From Lachnospiraceae bacterium (GTDB lineage: Bacteria; Bacillota; Clostridia; Lachnospirales; Lachnospiraceae): DNA of 64,000 nt. The first letter of the stretch is position 1. Each line of letters opens with the position of its first letter. The translations under genes were made by a program, and so were the position numbers. The stretch is from NCBI GenBank assembly GCA_910574195.1, contig CAJTBF010000007.1, positions 1 through 64,000 of the forward strand. The letters are read 5' to 3'. The notes under the pieces were generated by a model. The model was not told where the DNA came from and made no database searches. It worked only from the letters and a program-made list of their open reading frames with translations. Shown here in pieces: positions 25,832 through 34,702 of the stretch.

Positions 25832-26954
25832 AATTTCCTCCCTCTTCCGCCAATCTGCGGACCATTTTTTGAAATTCTTCTTTTTCTTTTATACAATCGA
25901 AAGCAGGATGATGCAAGGCTTCCCTTAGATTCTGCCGGATGAAACTCTTATCCCGCGGCACCATGCTTCCAAGAGGCAGACGTTCAATCCATGCATCCAG
26001 CAAGTCAAAATAGGAATCTCCGTGAAGCGCAATCTGCTCTGTTCTCAAAAGTTTCTCCACACATCTTTCAAAACAACGCAGCGCGTTCCATGATTCTTCT
26101 TCCTTTCCGTGGATTGCCGAGGCAGCTGCGGATTGATAGTAAAACTGCGCCGCCACATTGGGATGAAGTTCCTCCAAATGATACAACTCCATTATTCCTT
26201 TGATTCGCCGCATCGTTTCCTTACATTGGTTCCAGCTGCCTTCCTGCTGGGAGAGAAAGAGAACCGCGTCTCCTACCAGATTCAACAAATCCAGATAATA
26301 CTTCGCCTGTATATAGCTTCTTGCTTTTTCATATTCTCCCACCGCCTGATATGCCCGAACCAGAATCGCTCCATTCTGTCCCGCAAGACGGCTGGGATCC
26401 GCCGCCGGTTCCAGATCCTCGATTGCTTCCGCCGCCTTCCCAAGCTGCAGATTCAAACCTGCTTTCAAAATCAATGCATCGCTGCACACCCCCACCTCAC
26501 TACAGTTTTCTAAAATCCGGTCGCACCACCCCACCGCCTCCTGCAGAAGCTGCTCACGCTCTTCCTTCGTTTCTGCCAGCATAAAATGATTCCAGTACAG
26601 AACACATAATTGCAACAAAAACGGATAGCAGGCATAATACCGATGTGCCAGATCTCTGACCTTTTCCAACGCTGCCGAAAAAGGGAGGCAGGCAAATCCA
26701 CGGGACAACTCCGCATACTGACGGCGAATCTGTTCCGGAGAAAGCTGTGCCTCATACCCGATCAACTCATCCACCGTCACATCAAAGAACGCTGCAAGTC
26801 TGGGAATAAGCAACAGGTCCGGCGTATTCTGTCCTTTTTCCCACTTGGAAACACTGGCTTTCGTCACACCCATAAAATCGGCCACTTCTTCCTGCGTCAG
26901 TTTCTTTTTATGTCGAAGCCTGACAAGATTCTCTGATAAATGCAGCTCATTCAT
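25818..26954 (-). CDS. XRE-family regulator with TPR-like C-terminal domain
   Basis: A DNA-binding domain of the XRE/Cro type (about 5-62: RLRHKKKLTQEEVADFMGVTKASVSKWEKG) is followed by about 300 residues of helical repeats resembling TPR units. This is the layout of Rgg/PlcR-like or general XRE-TPR regulators that may bind a peptide or protein. I prefer the ATG at 26954; an ATG three codons earlier lies one base from the AAGGAGG site. It is the first gene of a unit with an ABC transporter and probably controls it. A perfect 26-bp inverted repeat stands between promoter and gene. The effector is unknown. Confidence 0.82.
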   Translation of the reverse strand: MNELHLSENLVRLRHKKKLTQEEVADFMGVTKASVSKWEKGQNTPDLLLIPRLAAFFDVTVDELIGYEAQLSPEQIRRQYAELSRGFACLPFSAALEKVRDLAHRYYACYPFLLQLCVLYWNHFMLAETKEEREQLLQEAVGWCDRILENCSEVGVCSDALILKAGLNLQLGKAAEAIEDLEPAADPSRLAGQNGAILVRAYQAVGEYEKARSYIQAKYYLDLLNLVGDAVLFLSQQEGSWNQCKETMRRIKGIMELYHLEELHPNVAAQFYYQSAAASAIHGKEEESWNALRCFERCVEKLLRTEQIALHGDSYFDLLDAWIERLPLGSMVPRDKSFIRQNLREALHHPAFDCIKEKEEFQKMVRRLAEEGGNFVKD

Positions 26955-26974
26955 CCTTTCCATCCCTCCTTAAA

Positions 26975-27040
26975 GCGTGTTTGAAAATTGCTTTGTGCAA
27001 GATGGTGTCCCAATTTGCACAAAGCAATTTTCAAACACGC
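26975..27040. repeat. Perfect 26-bp inverted repeat in the leader of the XRE-ABC operon
   Basis: The arm at 26975-27000 is the exact reverse complement of 27015-27040, with a 14-nt loop. There is no T run on either side, so it is not a standard terminator. On the transcript it ends about 5 nt before the ribosome-binding site of the regulator. It could be a small palindromic mobile element, an RNA control element or an operator. Confidence 0.85.
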
Positions 27041-27067
27041 GCTAGATTCTTAACTGTCTGTAACACG

Positions 27068-27097
27068 ATTATAACAGGAGAAACAACTCTGTTTCAA
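27068..27097 (-). promoter_or_regulatory. Promoter of the XRE-ABC operon
   Basis: On the minus strand TTGAAA (27092-27097) and a perfect TATAAT (27068-27073) are separated by 18 nt. Transcription would start just before the inverted repeat at 26975-27040. Confidence 0.7.
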
Positions 27098-27165
27098 TCG
27101 ACTGTCCCGATATTTCAATCAATAAAATCAACTGACAGGAAACTTATTGTTTGCAGTTTCCCCAC

Positions 27166-27199
27166 ATACTGTGCTTCTTAAACTACGAATGTTCCATAA
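27166..27199. repeat. Short dispersed motif, copy 1
   Basis: ATACTGTGCTT, a 10-nt variable gap, and CGAATGTTCCATAA. The same arrangement recurs at 54599-54632. Both copies lie between genes, shortly before a hairpin terminator in plus-strand reading. Confidence 0.6.
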
Positions 27200-27218
27200 G
27201 ATAAAATAGGACATAAAA

Positions 27219-27263
27219 ACAGAGCCGTCAAACAGTGATTCCTCACTTGTTCATCGACTCTGT
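27219..27263 (-). terminator. Terminator of pnp
   Basis: An imperfect stem of about 20 bp (outer ACAGAG at 27219-27224 and CTCTGT at 27258-27263, inner CAGTGA and TCACTTG). On the minus strand CTCTGTTTTTATG follows. It overlaps the last bases before the pnp stop codon. Confidence 0.75.
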
Positions 27264-27269
27264 ACACCG

Positions 27270-29357
27270 TTACTCTGCTACGTCGCGTATACTGAAACTG
27301 AATCTGCCCATCTTATCTTTCCCCAGGCAGACTACCTTCACTATATCTCCCAGCTTCAGTACGTCTTCCACTTTATTCACTCTCTGTTTGGATATCTTGG
27401 AAATGTGTACCATTCCCTCTTTTCCCGGCGCAAACTCCAGAAAGGCGCCGAACTCCTTGATACTGACCACTTTTCCTTCAAAGACCTGTCCGGCTTCAAA
27501 ATCGGTCACAATCGTCGCAATCAATTTTGCCGCCTTATCCATGCTCTCTTTTTCTGTTCCGCAGATGGACACCGCGCCGTCGTCGTCAATGTCAATCTTC
27601 ACGCCGGTCTCTTCGATGATGGCATTGATGGTCTTTCCTCTTTGTCCGACCACATCCCCAATCTTCTGCGGATCAATCTGCATCTGGATAATCTTAGGCG
27701 CATAGGGCCCCACTTCCGGCCTGGGTTCTGCGATTGCTTTGCCCATCACCTCATCCAGAATATAGGTTCTCGCCTTCTTTGTTGCGGCAATGGCCTCCTC
27801 GATGATAGGTCTTGTCAGCCCGTGAATCTTGATATCCATCTGAATTGCCGTGATCCCCTTATGTGTACCGGCAACTTTAAAGTCCATATCCCCGAAAAAG
27901 TCTTCCAGTCCCTGAATGTCCGTCAATACCAGATATTCCTCATCCGTATCACCCGTCACCAGTCCGGCGGAGATCCCGGCAACAGCCGCTCTGATCGGCA
28001 CGCCTGCCGTCATCAACGACATACTGGACGCACAGACACTTGCCTGGGAAGTAGAACCGTTGGACTCGAAGGTCTCGGAAACCGTACGGATGGCATACGG
28101 GAAATCCGCTTCACTTGGCAGCACCGGAAGCAACGCCCGCTCTGCCAGCGCGCCATGTCCGATCTCCCGCCTTCCCGGCCCTCTGGATGGTTTTGTCTCA
28201 CCCACGGAATAGGACGGGAAATTGTAATGATGCATGTACCGCTTGGAGGTCTCCGTCTCATCCAGTCCGTCCAGCCTCTGCGCCTCCGACAAAGGCGCCA
28301 GCGTCGTCACGGTACAAATCTGTGTCTGTCCCCTTGTGAACATGGCAGAACCATGCACTCTCGGAATCAAATCCACTTCCGCTGCCAATGGACGAATCTG
28401 ATCAATTGCCCGGCCGTCCGGACGTTTATGATCCTTTAAAATCATCTTACGCACCGTCTTTTTCTGGTATTGATATACCGCCTCACCGAGCACTTCCAGC
28501 CATTCCTCTTTTTCTGCAAAAGCTGCTTCCAGCTTTTCACGGATCCCGCGGATATTCTCTTCTCTCGTCTGCTTATCATCTGTAAAGACTGCTTCCTCCA
28601 TCTCAGACGGCGGCACAATCTCTTTGATTGCTGCAAACAATTCTTCCGGTACGGCGCAGCTCTCATATGCATGCTTCGGCTTTCCACACTCCGCGACAAT
28701 GGTATCAATAAATGCGATGACTTTCTGATTTAAGTCATGGGCCGCAAAAATCGCGTCAATCATCTGTGCTTCCGGCACTTCGTTGGCCCCGGCTTCAATC
28801 ATAATTACTTTCTCTCTCGTGGAAGCTACCGTCAGCGCCAGATCAGAAACTTCCTTCTGCTCCACGGTCGGATTAAACACAAATGCGCCGTCCACCAATC
28901 CTACCTGTGTAGTAGAAATCGGCCCGTCAAAAGGAATATCAGAGATACTCGTGGCAATTGCAGCGCCCAGCATGGCGGTCAATTCCGGGCTGCAGTCCGG
29001 ATCCACAGACAGCACCAGATTCTCCAGCGTCACATCGTTCCGGTAATCCTTCGGAAACAGAGGGCGCATGGGACGGTCGATAACACGGTCCGTCAAAACG
29101 GCATTCTCGGATGCTTTTCCTTCTCTTTTATTAAAGCCCCCCGGAATCTTTCCGACCGAATACATTCTCTCATTATACTCTACGCTCAGCGGGAAAAAAT
29201 CAATCCCGTCTCTTGGTTTCTCCGACGCCGTCGCCGTACACAGTACGGTCGTCTCTCCGTAATGCATCAAAACGGCGCCGTTCGCCTGCTTTGCAACTCT
29301 GCCTACATCCACTTGCAGCGGCCTGCCCGCAAGCTCCATTTCAAATTTTTTATACAT
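27270..29357 (-). CDS. pnp: Polyribonucleotide nucleotidyltransferase (PNPase)
   Basis: 3'-to-5' phosphorolytic exoribonuclease. It is 695 residues from the ATG at 29357, which follows AAAAAAGGAGAGG. The open frame runs 73 codons further upstream, across the promoter and leader, and that longer start is rejected. Two RNase PH domains are visible (ETTVLCTATASEKPR in the first; RREIGHGALAERALLPVLP and TSQASVCASSMSLMTAGVPI in the second), then a KH domain (GDVVGQRGKTINAIIEETGV) and an S1 domain (FEGKVVSIKEFGAFLEF). It follows rpsO on the same strand, as in many bacteria, but with its own promoter and a leader hairpin that may be part of autoregulation. Confidence 0.96.
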   Translation of the reverse strand: MYKKFEMELAGRPLQVDVGRVAKQANGAVLMHYGETTVLCTATASEKPRDGIDFFPLSVEYNERMYSVGKIPGGFNKREGKASENAVLTDRVIDRPMRPLFPKDYRNDVTLENLVLSVDPDCSPELTAMLGAAIATSISDIPFDGPISTTQVGLVDGAFVFNPTVEQKEVSDLALTVASTREKVIMIEAGANEVPEAQMIDAIFAAHDLNQKVIAFIDTIVAECGKPKHAYESCAVPEELFAAIKEIVPPSEMEEAVFTDDKQTREENIRGIREKLEAAFAEKEEWLEVLGEAVYQYQKKTVRKMILKDHKRPDGRAIDQIRPLAAEVDLIPRVHGSAMFTRGQTQICTVTTLAPLSEAQRLDGLDETETSKRYMHHYNFPSYSVGETKPSRGPGRREIGHGALAERALLPVLPSEADFPYAIRTVSETFESNGSTSQASVCASSMSLMTAGVPIRAAVAGISAGLVTGDTDEEYLVLTDIQGLEDFFGDMDFKVAGTHKGITAIQMDIKIHGLTRPIIEEAIAATKKARTYILDEVMGKAIAEPRPEVGPYAPKIIQMQIDPQKIGDVVGQRGKTINAIIEETGVKIDIDDDGAVSICGTEKESMDKAAKLIATIVTDFEAGQVFEGKVVSIKEFGAFLEFAPGKEGMVHISKISKQRVNKVEDVLKLGDIVKVVCLGKDKMGRFSFSIRDVAE

Positions 29358-29448
29358 CTTCCTCTCCTTTTTTCTGTCCATCTGCCGTATACACTTCCTG
29401 ATATCTCCGGCAAATTCTTTTTCTGTCCGACAGGAAGAGTCCGAAACT

Positions 29449-29486
29449 ACTGAAAAAAGCACCCAAAGCCGGATACCCTTTTCAGT
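29449..29486 (-). promoter_or_regulatory. Hairpin in the pnp leader
   Basis: ACTGAAAA (29449-29456) pairs with TTTTCAGT (29479-29486), and the minus-strand 3' side runs into six T. It lies in the roughly 160-nt leader of pnp. In E. coli a pnp leader stem is used for autocontrol; an equivalent role here is only a suggestion. Confidence 0.5.
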
Positions 29487-29523
29487 GGTCTCGGGAACAT
29501 GCATCCTGTCTGCAACTTTCCCC

Positions 29524-29552
29524 ATTATAACATACTCTATTTCCCAGCGCAA
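29524..29552 (-). promoter_or_regulatory. pnp: Promoter of pnp
   Basis: On the minus strand TTGCGC (29547-29552) and a perfect TATAAT (29524-29529) are separated by 17 nt, between the rpsO terminator and the pnp leader hairpin. Confidence 0.7.
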
Positions 29553-29625
29553 TCTAATCTTTTCCACATACTGCACTTATTGAATGATTTGGGCGCACTT
29601 ACTTTTCACGGCTCAGGAGCATAAA

Positions 29626-29666
29626 AAAAGATCCGCTGTGTTTGTTGCAATCGCAGCGGATCTTTT
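29626..29666 (-). terminator. Terminator of rpsO
   Basis: AAAAGATCCGCTG (29626-29638) and CAGCGGATCTTTT (29654-29666) form a perfect 13-bp stem 10 nt past the rpsO stop codon, with a long T run on the minus strand. Confidence 0.9.
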
Positions 29667-29675
29667 CTTCGTCTC

Positions 29676-29942
29676 TTATTTTCTCAATCCCAATCTCTCA
29701 ATCAGAGAACGATATCTCTCAATATCAACCTTCTTCAAATATGCCAGAAGGCCTCTTCTCTGTCCTACCATCTTCAAAAGACCTCTTCTGGAATGATGGT
29801 CTTTTGGATTCACCTTGAAATGTTCGGTCAGTTCATTGATTCTTGCAGTCAGAATCGCAATCTGTACTTCCGGCGAACCGGTATCTCCTTCGCTTCTGCC
29901 ATATTCTTTGATAATCGCCTGCTTCTTTTCTTTTGAAATCAT
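29676..29942 (-). CDS. rpsO: 30S ribosomal protein S15
   Basis: Primary rRNA-binding protein of the small-subunit platform. It is 88 residues, the standard length. [23 protein letters not shown] and [22 protein letters not shown] carry the conserved 16S-binding residues. It has its own promoter, a leader of about 85 nt and a terminator. In other bacteria S15 binds its own leader; the leader here can form small stems, but I could not identify a known S15 motif. Confidence 0.97.
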   Translation of the reverse strand: MISKEKKQAIIKEYGRSEGDTGSPEVQIAILTARINELTEHFKVNPKDHHSRRGLLKMVGQRRGLLAYLKKVDIERYRSLIERLGLRK

Positions 29943-30033
29943 GGTTTCTCCTCCTTCTTCTTTTTAAACGCCTGGCATCAAGCGACGGTTGGAGTCTTCC
30001 TGTCACTGAACGCCGGCTGGTTCACACCAGACC

Positions 30034-30062
30034 AGTATAGCACAACACTCCCTGTGTGTAAA
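30034..30062 (-). promoter_or_regulatory. rpsO: Promoter of rpsO
   Basis: On the minus strand TTTACA (30057-30062) and TATACT (30034-30039) are separated by 17 nt. The leader between it and rpsO ends with GGAGGAG. Confidence 0.7.
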
Positions 30063-30070
30063 GTTCTTTT

Positions 30071-31723
30071 TTATTCCTCCTCATCCTCCAGCTCATCCAA
30101 TGTATCCGGCTGCAGAATCGCAAACGCAATATTGGTGGCATGATCTGCCACACGTTCCAGACCGGAGATGGCATCCGAATACAGCATTCCCGCTTCCGGC
30201 GTACACTTCCCCTTACTTAGACGCTTCACATGTGCCTTTTGCAGACGCCGCTCTTTCTCATCCACGGCATCTTCCAGCTCCATAATCTCCCGCATATGTT
30301 CAGGACTGCGGTGGGAAAACATATCAAATGCAAAATCCAGCTGCTGTAAAACCATCTCCGTCATCTCCTGAATCTGACGGACAGCCTTTTCACTCAGCGG
30401 AAGCTGCTGCTCCAGTCGATGCTTGGCGGAATCCGCAAAATTTTCTGCGTGATCCCCAATCCGCTCGATATCATTGGCTACATGAAACAGACCGCCCAGA
30501 ATCTTCTGGTCTGCCATAGGAATATCCAGACTGTTCGCCTGTACCAGATAATCTGTAATCTCACGATTCAGATAATCAATATAGGCTTCCCGCTCATAGA
30601 TTTCTTCAATGGTCCCTTTTTCCGGATGACAAAATACTTCCATACTTGCCCGGATATTGGCCTTCGCCAGATAGCCCATATGCTGCAATTCATGAATGAC
30701 GTCAATCACTGCCGTGGCCGGTGAAATCGCTTTTCCGCTTCCGATATATTTCAGCTTATGTGCATCTTCCGGAATCACATCCTCGCCCGGAACCAGAACA
30801 TACGTTAATTTTACGATCCCGTCCATGAACGGAAACAGCATCACGACCTCACTGACTTTAATAAGCGTATGTGCGTTTGCCACCGCCCGGCCGATATTTC
30901 CCCCGGACATCCGCAGGAATAAATCTGCAATGGGCTGCAGTGCTATCAGCAGAATCACAAAAATAACCAGGGAACCGATGATATTAAACAACAGATGCAC
31001 CCATGCGGCGCGCTTTGCATCTTTATTGGCATTCAGACTTACCAGCATTGCGGAAATACAGCATCCCATATTACATCCCAGGATCATAAAGAAACAGATG
31101 GGAAATTCCAGTAATCCCTGAGACGCCATCAGGATAATAATTCCCACCGTTGCAGAGGAACTCTGCAGCACCGCCGTCACCGCGAATCCCAAAAGAATTC
31201 CCAGAACCGGATTGGAAATGGACTTCAAAAGCTGCACCACCTGCGGCGCTTTCTGCAAAGAAGTCATCTCCTCCCCCATGATATTCAGTCCCATAAAGAG
31301 AATCCCGAATCCCAGCAGTACAATTCCGATCTTCTTCACACCCTGCCTGTCAAAAAACATGTACATGACCGCACCGACAATCACAAACAAAGGCGCAATA
31401 TCCGCAAGATTGAATGCAATCAACTGTCCTGTTACCGTTGTTCCGATATTGGCGCCCAAAATCACTCCCGGAGCCTGATACAGCTTCATCAACCCTGAAT
31501 TTACAAAACTGACTACCATAACCGTGGTCGCATTGGAGGACTGAATAATTCCGGTAAAAATGATTCCTACCATCATTCCTACAAACCGGTTTTTTGTAAA
31601 AAACTCCAGAATGGAACGCATCCTGGCGCCTGCCACCTGTTCCAGGCCGTCACTCATCAGCTTCATACCGAATAAAAACAGGCCCAATCCCCCAAACAAC
31701 GAAATCACATTCGTAATACTCAT
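30071..31723 (-). CDS. Na/Pi cotransporter family protein with PhoU-like domain
   Basis: Sodium-dependent phosphate transporter of the NptA/YjbB type. It is about 550 residues from the ATG at 31723, preceded by GAGGAG. The N-terminal half has two inverted repeats of membrane helices with the QSSNATTVMVVSFVNSG and QSSSATVGIIILMASQG motifs (the QSS substrate and sodium motif), and GANIGTTVTGQLIAF. The C-terminal part (about 340-540) is a helical PhoU-like domain (ANDIERIGDHAENFAD, GLERVADHATNIAFAI). It starts about 90 nt past ribF and may be read from the end of the large operon. The direction of transport is not evident. Confidence 0.9.
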   Translation of the reverse strand: MSITNVISLFGGLGLFLFGMKLMSDGLEQVAGARMRSILEFFTKNRFVGMMVGIIFTGIIQSSNATTVMVVSFVNSGLMKLYQAPGVILGANIGTTVTGQLIAFNLADIAPLFVIVGAVMYMFFDRQGVKKIGIVLLGFGILFMGLNIMGEEMTSLQKAPQVVQLLKSISNPVLGILLGFAVTAVLQSSSATVGIIILMASQGLLEFPICFFMILGCNMGCCISAMLVSLNANKDAKRAAWVHLLFNIIGSLVIFVILLIALQPIADLFLRMSGGNIGRAVANAHTLIKVSEVVMLFPFMDGIVKLTYVLVPGEDVIPEDAHKLKYIGSGKAISPATAVIDVIHELQHMGYLAKANIRASMEVFCHPEKGTIEEIYEREAYIDYLNREITDYLVQANSLDIPMADQKILGGLFHVANDIERIGDHAENFADSAKHRLEQQLPLSEKAVRQIQEMTEMVLQQLDFAFDMFSHRSPEHMREIMELEDAVDEKERRLQKAHVKRLSKGKCTPEAGMLYSDAISGLERVADHATNIAFAILQPDTLDELEDEEE

Positions 31724-31814
31724 TTGTTTCTCCTCAACACTTTCTCTTCTGTGCGCCAGTTCCGCACCCCCATACACCGTGCAACTCTGACATCTTCCTC
31801 CCTGTCTGCACAAT

Positions 31815-32702
31815 TCAGGAAAAATATGCTTTCCCGAACTGAATATCTGCCCTCACCCGGTTCTGCAGTTCCTCCACGGAATGAAACTGCTCTTCCGGAC
31901 GTTCAAATGTACAAAACGTCACCGTCACCTCTTTCCCATAAGCATCCCCGTCATAATCAAACGCAAATACTTCCACCAGAGGACGGTGTGCTTCCGTTAC
32001 CGTTGGCTTAATTCCCACATTCCCGATTCCCGGAAAGCAGCGGCCTTCTATCTCTATCTGACAGGCATATACCCCAAACCGGGGCATAATCTTTCCTTTT
32101 TCCGGCGCCACATTCATTGTGGGAAATCCCAGTGTTCGTCCCAACTGTCTCCCATGTTCCACTTTTCCGGAAATTTGATACGGATATCCCAATAACGCCC
32201 TGGCAAGCTCCACATTCCCTTCACAGAGCGCCTCTTTGATATAGGTACTGCTGATCACCTGGCCTCTGTAACGTTCTTTTTCTATCACGTCCAGATGATA
32301 CCCGCATTGTTTTGCAAAGGCTTCCAGCAGTGCGGCATCACCGCCTTTTCCACGTCCAAACTGAAAATCCGTTCCCACAACAATATACGCCGCATGAAAC
32401 GTCTCTGCCAGAACCCGGCGAATGAACACTTCTGCTTCCATTTCACGGATTTCTTTTGTAAAAGGACAGACGACCAGACTATCCACCTGCGCGGAAAGCC
32501 TCCCTCTTCTTTCCTGGCCGGTCAAAAGGGACTCTTTTCCCATATCAAAAGCGCATACCACACTTTCCACGCCGGCAGACGCATACTCTTTCACCCTGCG
32601 AATCAGTTTTTGATGCCCTCTGTGAAGCCCGTCAAACTTTCCCAGGGTAATCGCACAATGCTGTTTTCCCTCATATGAACCAATTTCCCTAATCTCGCGC
32701 AT
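31815..32702 (-). CDS. ribF: Bifunctional riboflavin kinase / FAD synthetase
   Basis: Makes FMN from riboflavin and FAD from FMN. It is 295 residues. The N-terminal adenylyltransferase domain has TLGKFDGLHRGHQKLI (about 19-34) and later VVGTDFQFGRGKGGD and VISSTYIKEAL. The C-terminal riboflavin kinase domain starts with VEHGRQLGRTLGFPTMNV (about 185-202) and continues with YACQIEIEGR. It is the last gene of the rimP-nusA-infB operon, about 96 bp after truB, a frequent arrangement in Firmicutes. Confidence 0.95.
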   Translation of the reverse strand: MREIREIGSYEGKQHCAITLGKFDGLHRGHQKLIRRVKEYASAGVESVVCAFDMGKESLLTGQERRGRLSAQVDSLVVCPFTKEIREMEAEVFIRRVLAETFHAAYIVVGTDFQFGRGKGGDAALLEAFAKQCGYHLDVIEKERYRGQVISSTYIKEALCEGNVELARALLGYPYQISGKVEHGRQLGRTLGFPTMNVAPEKGKIMPRFGVYACQIEIEGRCFPGIGNVGIKPTVTEAHRPLVEVFAFDYDGDAYGKEVTVTFCTFERPEEQFHSVEELQNRVRADIQFGKAYFS

Positions 32703-32798
32703 AATGCTCCTCTTTATTACACGGCTTCTCCTGCCTGCTTAGCTCCTTCGTTCTCTTCCTCACACACGGCATATCTTTCCTGCCTGCAAAGCTCTATA

Positions 32799-33719
32799 TT
32801 ACATAAGGTTGTCCCTGTCCAGAAACATCTTTTCTACAACAAATAAGTTCCTCTGTACATCATAACGGAAAACACCGATAAATCGTCTCCCACTGTCATA
32901 GACGCGTACCTGCTGCAAAGAAAATTGCAGCGGCAACGTGCTTTTTATCTGCTCTGCGGGAAGCGGATTTCCATTGTATGCCATTTCCTGAAGTTTTCCC
33001 TCCACAGCCACCGCCGGCAGTTCCGCAAAGATCTGATCCACCGGCAGCAGAATTTCTTCTAATCTGCCCGCCTTTTCCAGTTCTTCTATTTCCGCCAGCC
33101 TCACACTGTCCTTCACCCAAAAACGACCGACCTGCGTGCGAAGCAAGGATTCCATACACCCCCCGCAGCCAAGACTTTCCCCGATATCATGACATAATGT
33201 CCGGATATAGGTGCCTTTGGAACAGCATACTTCCATCTGCACGCGCGGAAGCGCCATCTTTTGAATCTGTATGGCATGGATTTTTACTTTTCGTCTCTTT
33301 CTTTCCACTTCCACCCCTGCCCGGGCAAGCTCATACAATTTTTTTCCGTTCACTTTCAGCGCAGAATACATGGGGGGAAGCTGTTCGTAGTCTCCCACAT
33401 ACCCCTCCACACATGCCCGCACATGTGCTTCCGTCAAAAATCCGGTCTCCTGCACGGACAGTGTGGTTCCTTCCAGATCCTGCGTATCTGTGGCCTTTCC
33501 AAGCAAAAGTATAGTCTCATAGGTTTTCCTCTGTTCGGTAAGAAAATCACACAGCCGAGTAGCCATACCCAGACATACCGGCAGCACGCCTTCCGCCTGC
33601 GGATCCAGCGTCCCTGTATGCCCGATCTTCCTCTGCTTTACAATTCCCCGAAGCTTTGCCACCACGTCATGGGAAGTATATCCCTTTTCCTTGTATATAT
33701 TCAAAATTCCATTTCTCAT
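32799..33719 (-). CDS. truB: tRNA pseudouridine(55) synthase
   Basis: Makes pseudouridine 55 in the T-loop of tRNAs. About 306 residues from the ATG at 33719, which has AGGAG 10 nt upstream; an in-frame GTG 24 nt earlier includes that site. GILNIYKEKGYTSHDVV is the N-terminal motif, GHTGTLDPQAEGVLPVCLG carries the catalytic Asp, and CSKGTYIRTLCHDIGE is the second conserved motif. It lies directly after nrnA in the translation operon. Confidence 0.95.
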   Translation of the reverse strand: MRNGILNIYKEKGYTSHDVVAKLRGIVKQRKIGHTGTLDPQAEGVLPVCLGMATRLCDFLTEQRKTYETILLLGKATDTQDLEGTTLSVQETGFLTEAHVRACVEGYVGDYEQLPPMYSALKVNGKKLYELARAGVEVERKRRKVKIHAIQIQKMALPRVQMEVCCSKGTYIRTLCHDIGESLGCGGCMESLLRTQVGRFWVKDSVRLAEIEELEKAGRLEEILLPVDQIFAELPAVAVEGKLQEMAYNGNPLPAEQIKSTLPLQFSLQQVRVYDSGRRFIGVFRYDVQRNLFVVEKMFLDRDNLM

Positions 33720-33739
33720 GAACCGGAATCTCCTATGTA

Positions 33740-34702
33740 TCACTCTGTTTTATCCAGTTGAAGGGCGATCTGGCCGCTCACATTGTTGATCACATCGTAC
33801 ACGGTACCCTTCATCGTCACGCCCGCTGCCTGCGCATGGCCGCCGCCGCCAAAATAAGCCGCAACCTTACTTACATCCACGGACTCCCCGGAACGTAAAC
33901 TCACTTTAAACACCTGTGTTTCCAGCTCATACAAAAACATGGCCACTTCCGTCCCTTTTGTCTGCCGAAGCTGGCTTACGATTCCTTCCATATCGGCGGG
34001 AACCGCCTCAAAGAATGCAATCTGCTTTTTGGTGATCCAGGACACAATACAACGTTTATCCAGCGTCAGAATGCTTTCCAGCAGCGCCAGGCCCAAAATC
34101 TGATTCTGTACATAAGTCTTCTCAAAGAAGGTTTTTTCTATGATCTCATTTCCGTTGATTCCCTTTTGCAGCAGCACTGCCGCCGCCTTTAATGTATCCG
34201 GCGACGTACAGGAATAACGGAATACGCCGGTATCATGCGCCATTCCCATATAAAGAGCCTGTGCGCAGGGCAGACTGATCTTTTCCGGATCCAGCAGACG
34301 ATACACCAGTTCGGCGGTAGAACTGGCATCGGGATCAATCTCATTCCAGTCTGCAAACGCCTGATTGCTGACATGATGATCAATACAGCCGGTCTGGCCG
34401 GCCTGCACAAATAAAGGCGCCGAGAATCCAAGCCGCTTCTCATCCCCGCAATCCAGACAGAGAAACAGGTCATATGTCTTCTCCTGCCCGATCTCATGTC
34501 GGATCATTTCTGTATCCGAAAGTAAATGGAACGATTCCGGAATCTCTTCCAGATACAGATCCGTCTGCATCTGCGGATACTGCTCTTTCAAATAGAGGTA
34601 CAACCCCATACAGGAACCCACACAGTCCCCGTCCGGGCGGACATGCCCGCCCAGCGCAACTGTCTTTTTCCCGTCCAAAAGTTCTGCGAAACTTTCCTTC
34701 AT
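33740..34702 (-). CDS. nrnA: DHH-family oligoribonuclease / pAp phosphatase
   Basis: Degrades nanoRNAs to mononucleotides and removes 3' phosphate from pAp. It is 320 residues. The DHH domain is visible as GGHVRPDGDCVGSCMGL (about 18-34), CLDCGDEKRLGF, and CIDHHVSNQAF with the namesake DHH. The C-terminal DHHA1 domain has YFGGGGHAQAAGV (about 288-300). It overlaps the rbfA stop codon by 4 bp. The rbfA-nrnA-truB order is conserved in Firmicutes. Confidence 0.93.
   Translation of the reverse strand: MKESFAELLDGKKTVALGGHVRPDGDCVGSCMGLYLYLKEQYPQMQTDLYLEEIPESFHLLSDTEMIRHEIGQEKTYDLFLCLDCGDEKRLGFSAPLFVQAGQTGCIDHHVSNQAFADWNEIDPDASSTAELVYRLLDPEKISLPCAQALYMGMAHDTGVFRYSCTSPDTLKAAAVLLQKGINGNEIIEKTFFEKTYVQNQILGLALLESILTLDKRCIVSWITKKQIAFFEAVPADMEGIVSQLRQTKGTEVAMFLYELETQVFKVSLRSGESVDVSKVAAYFGGGGHAQAAGVTMKGTVYDVINNVSGQIALQLDKTE

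Noticed and set aside
25106-26954. Confident bacitracin-type resistance transporter
   Set aside because: The ATPase signature resembles that group but the permease and regulator give no substrate information.
26975-27040. Rho-independent terminator
   Set aside because: No T run on either side and it lies inside a leader, between promoter and start codon.
27405-28439. Plus-strand open frame (344 codons) opposite pnp
   Set aside because: Antisense shadow of the highly conserved pnp; low-complexity His/Arg composition and no family motif.
29358-29576. Extended N terminus of PNPase (73 codons)
   Set aside because: Covers the promoter and leader hairpin; the ATG at 29357 has a proper ribosome-binding site and gives the normal length.
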